DNA from: an uncultured Syntrophobacteraceae bacterium
Lineage (GTDB): Bacteria; Desulfobacterota; Syntrophobacteria; Syntrophobacterales; Syntrophobacteraceae
Assembly (NCBI GenBank): GCA_937889795.1
Contig: CALBZH010000741.1
Span: 1 to 11,577 of the forward strand
Direction of reading: 5' to 3'
DNA length: 11,577 nucleotides
Shown here: in pieces, positions 7,610 through 11,577 of the stretch
How the letters are laid out: each line of letters opens with the position of its first letter
Numbering within the stretch: position 1 is the first letter of the stretch
Program-made: the position numbers and the translations under genes
The notes under the pieces: generated by a model
Databases searched by the model: none
What the model was told of the DNA's origin: nothing
Seen by the model: only the letters and a program-made list of their open reading frames with translations

Positions 7610-7679
7610 TTCCGGGCGTCATTCACGGACGCCTCATACTCGCAATCCAGGGACGCCCGGCAGTTCCGGGCGTCCCTGG
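7610..7679 (-). repeat. Two related hairpins sharing an 11-bp repeat in the hdrD-YkgJ spacer
   Basis: The 94-nt spacer holds a perfect 14-bp inverted repeat (7647..7660 with 7666..7679, 5-nt loop) and a 6-bp hairpin (GGCGTC at 7615..7620 with GACGCC at 7628..7633). The word TTCCGGGCGTC occurs twice in direct orientation, at 7610..7620 and 7664..7674. The central GACGCCCGG (7652..7660) can therefore pair with either copy, giving mutually exclusive folds. No T tract follows on the minus strand, so a simple terminator is unlikely. Intercistronic mRNA stabilisation, partial attenuation or a REP-like repeat are possible. Confidence 0.75.
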
Positions 7680-7688
7680 CGCTTCGTT

Positions 7689-8849
7689 CTAGAGGGCCGC
7701 GGCCAAGATTTCCGAGAGCTCGGTGATTTCGAGCTCGTCCTGTTTGCCGAGGCTGTTGCAGGCATCCGTCAACATGTTCAGGCAGTACGGACAAGCGGTT
7801 GTCAGCATGACGGCACCCTTATCCAGGGCATCCGTCACACGAAGCTCCCCAAACCGCTCTCCCATGGGGACTTCCGCCCAGATGCGCCCGCCGCCGCCCG
7901 CGCAGCACAGGCTCATTTCGCGGCTCCGGCCCAGCTCGACGGCATCACCACCCGCAGCGCTCCCCAGCAGCTGCCGCGGGGCATCGTAGACCTGGCTGTG
8001 TCGCCCGAGGTAGCACGGATCGTGAAAGGCGACCTTCTTGCCCGCCGCCTTGGGGAACGAAAGCTTCCCGTCGGCCACCAACTGCTTCAGAAGATCCGTG
8101 TAATGGATGACTTCCCACTCGCCGCCCAGCTCGGGATATTCGTTCTTGAAGGTCCACAGGCAATGGGGCGACGTCGTGATGATCTTCTTCACGCCCTTGC
8201 CGTTGAACAGCTCGATATTGGACTGGGCCAGCTTCTGGAAAAGCTCCTCATCACCCAGCTTGCGCATGCTCTCCCCACAGCAGCTCTCATCGTTTCCGAT
8301 GACACCGAAGCTCACACCTGCGGCCTTGAGCAGCGTGGCGATGCTCTTGGCAACCTTGGTGCTGCGCGGGTCGTAGCAGGAATGACAGCACACGAACAGG
8401 AAGTACTCGGTGTCCGGGCCGAAGGCCGGAATGTCGAGCCCTGCCTGCCAGTCGGTCCGCTTCTCTCGGGGGCCAGACCAGGGATTCCCATTGGCGTGAG
8501 CGCTTCCCAGGATGGGACGCAGGTTGGCGGGAGCCATGCCGCCCCCAACGATGCTGGCGCGCATGGCACGAACATTGTCTACAATCTTCACGCCGCGCGG
8601 GCAGTTGCTCTGGCACATGCTGCACGTCGAGCAGGCAAAGAGGACGCTCTCCTCCTCGAAGCCCTCCATACCCATTTGCCCCAAACGCTGCATGTGGCGG
8701 ATGTTGAAATTCTCGCTTGTCTCTCCCGGCACCAGACGCCATGGGCAGAGGTTCGTGCAGAGGCCGCACTGCATGCACCAGTTGATCGTCTCCGCTCCCA
8801 TTTCCGCAATATAGTCCCTCATCTCGAGGGATACGTTCTTCGGCTCCAT
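7689..8849 (-). CDS. HdrD-like (HdrC-HdrB type) iron-sulfur protein with two CCG domains
   Basis: This 386-aa soluble protein resembles a fusion of heterodisulfide-reductase subunits HdrC and HdrB, which pass electrons through [4Fe-4S] clusters to a disulfide or partner site. The N-terminus binds two [4Fe-4S] clusters: C25-x2-C28-x2-C31-x3-C35-P and C73-x2-C76-x2-C79-x3-C83-P. The C-terminal CCG domain is canonical: C279-x35-C315-C316-x36-C353-x2-C356, the pattern that holds a noncubane cluster in HdrB. The first CCG domain is degenerate, with C154/C155, C190-C191-G and a single later C230 in place of CxxC. No membrane segment is seen, so it is not QmoC, which carries a cytochrome-b-type domain. 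The ATG at 8849 has a GAGGAG ribosome binding site and lies 26 nt after qmoB. Its position matches the hdrBC genes that replace qmoC in Gram-positive sulfate reducers, and it also resembles HdrD-like proteins of other anaerobic complexes such as BamD. Family is firm; the partner enzyme is inferred. Confidence 0.88.
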   Translation of the reverse strand: MEPKNVSLEMRDYIAEMGAETINWCMQCGLCTNLCPWRLVPGETSENFNIRHMQRLGQMGMEGFEEESVLFACSTCSMCQSNCPRGVKIVDNVRAMRASIVGGGMAPANLRPILGSAHANGNPWSGPREKRTDWQAGLDIPAFGPDTEYFLFVCCHSCYDPRSTKVAKSIATLLKAAGVSFGVIGNDESCCGESMRKLGDEELFQKLAQSNIELFNGKGVKKIITTSPHCLWTFKNEYPELGGEWEVIHYTDLLKQLVADGKLSFPKAAGKKVAFHDPCYLGRHSQVYDAPRQLLGSAAGGDAVELGRSREMSLCCAGGGGRIWAEVPMGERFGELRVTDALDKGAVMLTTACPYCLNMLTDACNSLGKQDELEITELSEILAAAL

Positions 8850-8875
8850 GAAAGATCTCCTCTGTCAAATGCGAG

Positions 8876-11095
8876 CTAGAAACCCTTGTAGGGGTTGGGA
8901 TCCATGCCTTGGATCTTCTCGGCGAACGCGTCCAAAACCTCTGGAATCCGCTTGTATTCGGAAATGGAAAGCTGCTCGAGATGCACCCGATCCGACTCGA
9001 GTCGCAACCGGTCCAGGGTCTCCTGGATCTTTGTCATGCGAATGTTGGCAAGCTCGCTCCCTTTGACGAAATGGCACTGGTAGTCGTCGCCATGTTTGCA
9101 GCCCAGGAGCATGATGCCGTCGATGCCTTTTGAGAGGGCATCGGCGATCCACACCAGGTTCATGGAGCCCAGGCAGCGCACCGGGACGAAACGCACCCAG
9201 GCGTTGAAGGGAAGGCGACGAATGCCCGCCATGTCGATCGCGGGATAGGCGTCGTTCTCACAGGCGAGCACGATGATGCGGGGCTTCTCGTCATACTCGT
9301 CGGGCACATTGATGTTTTTGATCGCATTGCCGATCATGCCGACGGAGTAGTTCTTGAAGGAAATGATGCGCTCGGGACAGGCACCCATGCACACCCCGCA
9401 GCGACGGCAACGGGTCGGGTTGGGCAGCGGGTTGCCCTTCTCGTCTTCATTGATGGCACCGAAGGGACATTCCTCCGTACACCGCTTGCACTGGGTACAG
9501 CGCTGCATGAAAAAGTCGGGGTAGCTCATGTCGCCGGCGCGGGGATGCAGCGCCTTGCCCTGCGAAACCATCTCGACACACTGGATCGCCTTGAGAGCCG
9601 CTCCGGTCGCGTCGTCCACCGCTCGGGAGTAGTCCATCGGGGCACGAACCGAACCGGCGGGATAGATGCCCGTGCGCCGCGACTCATATGGGAAGCACAC
9701 AAAGTGGGAGTCGGGATACCCGTACTTGAGAGCGGGCAGCTCAGGGCCCTGACGATACTGCAGGTTCAAGATGTTGGAAGCCAGAATGGTATCGGCGGGA
9801 ACTTCGGCCTTCTCTTCACCTTCCTTGGGAGCCTGGGCCTTGAAGGGCTCGCCCAGGGCGCTCGTGGGAACCATGCCGGTGGCGAGCACGATCAGGTCCA
9901 CACTCTCCGACATCATGGGAGAGCGTGTCAGCACGTCGTCGGCCGAAACCACCAGGCTCCCTGCCCCATCGTCCTCGACGGAAGTGACCGTTCCGCGAAC
10001 GAAGAACACGCCGTCCTTCTGCAGCTGCTTGTAGAGAAGCTCGTAGTTTCCATTGGCCCGGATATCCTTGTAGAAGACGTAGACCGGGGTCTCGGGATTG
10101 GCTTCCTTGAAGTACTTGGCCTGCTTGAGGGATTCCACGCAGCAGGCGGCCGAGCAGTAAGGGAGGTGCTCCGGATCGCGCGAGCCGGCACACAGAATGA
10201 AAGCGGCGCTTCCGACCGGCTGTCCGTTCGAAGGACGCGTCACGCTGCCAGCCTTGAACATGGCTTCCAGCTGCGGCGCGGTGATGACGTCGGCATGCTT
10301 TCCAAAGCCGAGGTTCTCGAGTTTGGATGCGTCGTAAGGCACGGCACCCGTCGCCATGATGATGGCACCGGCGCGCTCGGCGGCTTCTCCGCCGTTCTGC
10401 TTGATCTTGACGTCAAAGAGGCACGGGGCGCCTGCAATCTCCCCGATGGTCGCATTGGTGTAAACCTTCACGCCAGCTCGACTGGTCACTTCCTGCGCCA
10501 GCGTATCGAGCACATTCGGACTCAGCTCATCATAGGGAGGCTGGGCTGATGCCATCTTGTAAACATCTTTGAGATAGCCGCCCAGCTGATCGCTCTTTTC
10601 CACCAGCACGACTTCGTAGCCGGCTTTGGCCGCTTCGTTGGCGGCCGTCATGCCGGCAAGTCCGCCGCCCACCACCAGGATCCGCTTGCTGAGATCCTCG
10701 GCCATAAAAGGCTCGAGGGGCTGCATTTCTTTCGCTTTGGTGAGCCCCATGCGGAGCTGGTCCTCGGCCATCATCTGCGTGTCTTCGTCGTTGGCGGGGT
10801 GAGTCCAAGCCACCTGCTCGCGAAGATTCACGCGCTCCAGGACTTTGTCTGGACCGAAATCGAACACATCGGTCATGACCCGCAGGGAGCATGCCGCGAT
10901 GACCAGAGCGTTGACCCCTTCCCCCTCAATATCCGCCTTGATCTGCCCGACGCCCTCGGCGCTGCACAGGAAAGCATGCTGTCGGCAGACCGGCGCCTTG
11001 TATTCACCCGTGGCCACCGTGGCCAGCGCGTCGATATCCAGTGCGTCTCCGAGTCCGCAGCCCGTGCAAATGTAGACCCCCATCTTCGTTTCCAT
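8876..11095 (-). CDS. qmoB: QmoB-like flavoprotein: HdrA-type FAD/Fe-S protein with C-terminal MvhD domain
   Basis: QmoB is the larger HdrA-like subunit of the Qmo complex, thought to link the quinone pool to APS reductase in sulfate reducers. I take the start at 11095 (METKMGVYICTGCG), giving 739 aa. It has an AGGAGGT Shine-Dalgarno at 11103..11109 with a 7-nt spacer, whereas a longer in-frame start at 11191 would run 90 nt into qmoA. Domains are an N-terminal Cys-rich QmoB/HdrA segment (C10, C13, C37, C44, C69; AACSxRVMTDVF), an FAD-binding VGGGLAG at about 142-148, a mid CSAACC site (C314, C318, C319), and a second FAD-type VDLIVLATGM strand near 399-408. Two [4Fe-4S] ferredoxin motifs follow (C533-C536-C539-C543 and C563-C566-C569-C573). 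The C-terminus is an MvhD/FlpD-like domain (about 605-728). HdrA followed by MvhD is the typical QmoB architecture and distinguishes it from QmoA. An HdrA-MvhD fusion of another electron-bifurcating complex is the main alternative. Confidence 0.88.
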   Translation of the reverse strand: METKMGVYICTGCGLGDALDIDALATVATGEYKAPVCRQHAFLCSAEGVGQIKADIEGEGVNALVIAACSLRVMTDVFDFGPDKVLERVNLREQVAWTHPANDEDTQMMAEDQLRMGLTKAKEMQPLEPFMAEDLSKRILVVGGGLAGMTAANEAAKAGYEVVLVEKSDQLGGYLKDVYKMASAQPPYDELSPNVLDTLAQEVTSRAGVKVYTNATIGEIAGAPCLFDVKIKQNGGEAAERAGAIIMATGAVPYDASKLENLGFGKHADVITAPQLEAMFKAGSVTRPSNGQPVGSAAFILCAGSRDPEHLPYCSAACCVESLKQAKYFKEANPETPVYVFYKDIRANGNYELLYKQLQKDGVFFVRGTVTSVEDDGAGSLVVSADDVLTRSPMMSESVDLIVLATGMVPTSALGEPFKAQAPKEGEEKAEVPADTILASNILNLQYRQGPELPALKYGYPDSHFVCFPYESRRTGIYPAGSVRAPMDYSRAVDDATGAALKAIQCVEMVSQGKALHPRAGDMSYPDFFMQRCTQCKRCTEECPFGAINEDEKGNPLPNPTRCRRCGVCMGACPERIISFKNYSVGMIGNAIKNINVPDEYDEKPRIIVLACENDAYPAIDMAGIRRLPFNAWVRFVPVRCLGSMNLVWIADALSKGIDGIMLLGCKHGDDYQCHFVKGSELANIRMTKIQETLDRLRLESDRVHLEQLSISEYKRIPEVLDAFAEKIQGMDPNPYKGF

Positions 11096-11100
11096 ATGAA

Positions 11101-11523
11101 CTACCTCCTGCATGTCGCCTGAATGGCCTTGAGAGCTGCCGCCGTCGCATCCTGGACGCTTGACGAGACATCCACCGGTTTCCTCACGCACCCAGCCCCG
11201 ATGATCCCCGGAACCGGCTGGCTTGCAAGGACAAACCCGTTCTCGTCGTAGGCTGCATCAACCGGGATCTTGTCGGTTGCCGTTCCCGGCACCATGCCCG
11301 TCGCGAGCACCACCAGGTCGAACTGCTCCTTGAGGATCTTGCCCGTGGACTGGTCCTCCACCTGAACGGTCACGAGGCCCGTCTGCGAGTCTTCCGTGAT
11401 CTCGCCGGCTTTGCCCTTGGTCAGCGTCAAGCGCTCGTCGGACTGGGTGCGGGTGAAGAAGTCCTCGTATTTGCCGAGGGCACGGATGTCGATGTAGAAC
11501 ATGGTGGCCTGAGCTTCAGGGTC
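11101..11523 (-). CDS. qmoA: QmoA-like HdrA-type flavoprotein, C-terminal part (5' end cut at contig edge)
   Basis: This is the last 140 residues of the smaller HdrA-like Qmo subunit, an FAD protein of about 400 aa when complete. Visible segments are TMFYIDIRALGKYEDFF, VTVQVEDQSTGKILKEQFDLVVLATGMVPGT, then PGIIGAGCVRKPVDVSSSVQDATAAALKAIQ, the closing FAD-binding region of HdrA/QmoA proteins. The first native residue is the Asp at 11521..11523. The apparent MLFRS start beyond it is encoded by adapter. The TAG stop at 11101..11103 overlaps the ribosome binding site of qmoB, whose ATG lies 5 nt on, so the two are translationally coupled. The N-terminal FAD motif is lost to truncation. Assignment rests on the C-terminal sequence and on the adjacent QmoB; a second HdrA-like protein from a non-sulfate pathway cannot be excluded. 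Confidence 0.82.
   Translation of the reverse strand, partial: DPEAQATMFYIDIRALGKYEDFFTRTQSDERLTLTKGKAGEITEDSQTGLVTVQVEDQSTGKILKEQFDLVVLATGMVPGTATDKIPVDAAYDENGFVLASQPVPGIIGAGCVRKPVDVSSSVQDATAAALKAIQATCRR
11103..11109 (-). promoter_or_regulatory. qmoB ribosome binding site embedded in the end of qmoA
   Basis: AGGAGGT on the minus strand spans the last two Arg codons and the first base of the qmoA TAG stop, with a 7-nt spacer to the ATG at 11095. It decides the qmoB start and points to translational coupling. Confidence 0.85.
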
Positions 11524-11577
11524 AGATCGGAAGAGCACACGGCTGAACTCCAGTCACGAGTGGATACCTCGTATGCC
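11524..11577 (-). other. Illumina TruSeq indexed (P7-side) adapter remnant, not genomic
   Basis: The insert ends at 11523, where AGATCGGAAGAGCACAC begins. An index-like GAGTGGAT (11558..11565) and a tail near CTCGTATGCC follow, matching the TruSeq index adapter as I recall it. Two mismatches to the expected adapter (CACACGGCTG for CACACGTCTG, and ACCTCG for ATCTCG) look like sequencing errors. The minus-strand reading of this adapter supplies a false ATG-like start (MLFRS) for the truncated qmoA. Confidence 0.96.

Noticed and set aside
6827..7726. 299-aa plus-strand open frame opposite the YkgJ-family gene
   Set aside because: The minus strand encodes all eight diagnostic cysteines and has a ribosome binding site, so the plus-strand frame is a shadow.
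7689..8849. Calling the third gene of the qmo-like operon qmoC
   Set aside because: It has no hydrophobic membrane segments and carries two CCG domains, which is HdrD-like and not the HdrC-HdrE type of QmoC.
7998..8879. 293-aa plus-strand open frame opposite the HdrD-like gene
   Set aside because: Antisense to conserved cysteine motifs; no domain of its own.
9545..10549. 334-aa plus-strand open frame opposite qmoB
   Set aside because: Antisense to a full-length QmoB-like protein with intact FAD and ferredoxin motifs.
11095..11191. Longer qmoB start at 11191
   Set aside because: It would overlap qmoA by about 90 nt and add 32 residues unlike QmoB, while the start at 11095 has a perfect Shine-Dalgarno.

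Overview
The window is a roughly 11.5-kb insert (47..11523) flanked by untrimmed Illumina TruSeq adapter sequence at both ends, so it is a short-read assembly contig, probably metagenomic or from a draft genome. Both outermost genes (the nuclease on the left and QmoA on the right) are cut at an adapter junction. The first triplets and start codons that appear to extend into 1..46 or 11524..11577 are not biological. The DNA looks GC-rich. The qmo-type genes, the paired class III CoA-transferases and the multi-PAS kinase suggest a sulfate-reducing or syntrophic anaerobe, most likely a Desulfobacterota member related to Syntrophobacterales. That placement is inferred from gene content and recalled family features, not from a search.

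Left block, plus strand (47..3257): the C-terminal two thirds of an exonuclease III (xth) is followed after 32 nt by a complete 879-aa membrane sensor histidine kinase with about six transmembrane segments, three PAS domains, a coiled coil, HisKA and HATPase. No response regulator is next to it. A stem-loop with a T-rich tail (3350..3386) closes this block and lies between the convergent kinase and CoA-transferase genes.

Middle block, minus strand (6155..3404): two paralogous CaiB/BaiF (class III) CoA-transferase genes lie 46 nt apart with strong ribosome binding sites. Both keep the catalytic-type Asp. The arrangement resembles two-subunit transferases such as BbsEF, but the substrate cannot be read from the sequence. 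Upstream is a 716-nt stretch (6156..6871) with no convincing gene. It holds a nested plus-strand stem-loop with a T5 tail and a smaller hairpin just after the qmo-like operon.

Right block, minus strand (11523..6872): qmoA (C-terminal part), qmoB (complete, 739 aa from the corrected start), an HdrC-HdrB-type (HdrD-like) soluble iron-sulfur protein, and an eight-cysteine YkgJ-family protein. In the usual Gram-negative layout the third gene is qmoC, which carries the cytochrome-b-type membrane domain. Here a soluble CCG-domain protein takes its place, similar to the qmoAB-hdrBC arrangement reported for Gram-positive sulfate reducers. The block therefore looks like an electron-transfer module built around HdrA-like flavoproteins, either a partner of APS reductase or a cytosolic Hdr-type complex. 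The adapter truncation hides the upstream genes (such as aprBA or sat) that would decide between these.

The most notable points are the qmoAB-hdrD layout without qmoC, the competing hairpins between hdrD and the YkgJ gene, and the structured plus-strand element in the long gap. I found no CRISPR array, tRNA, rRNA, transposase or phage gene.
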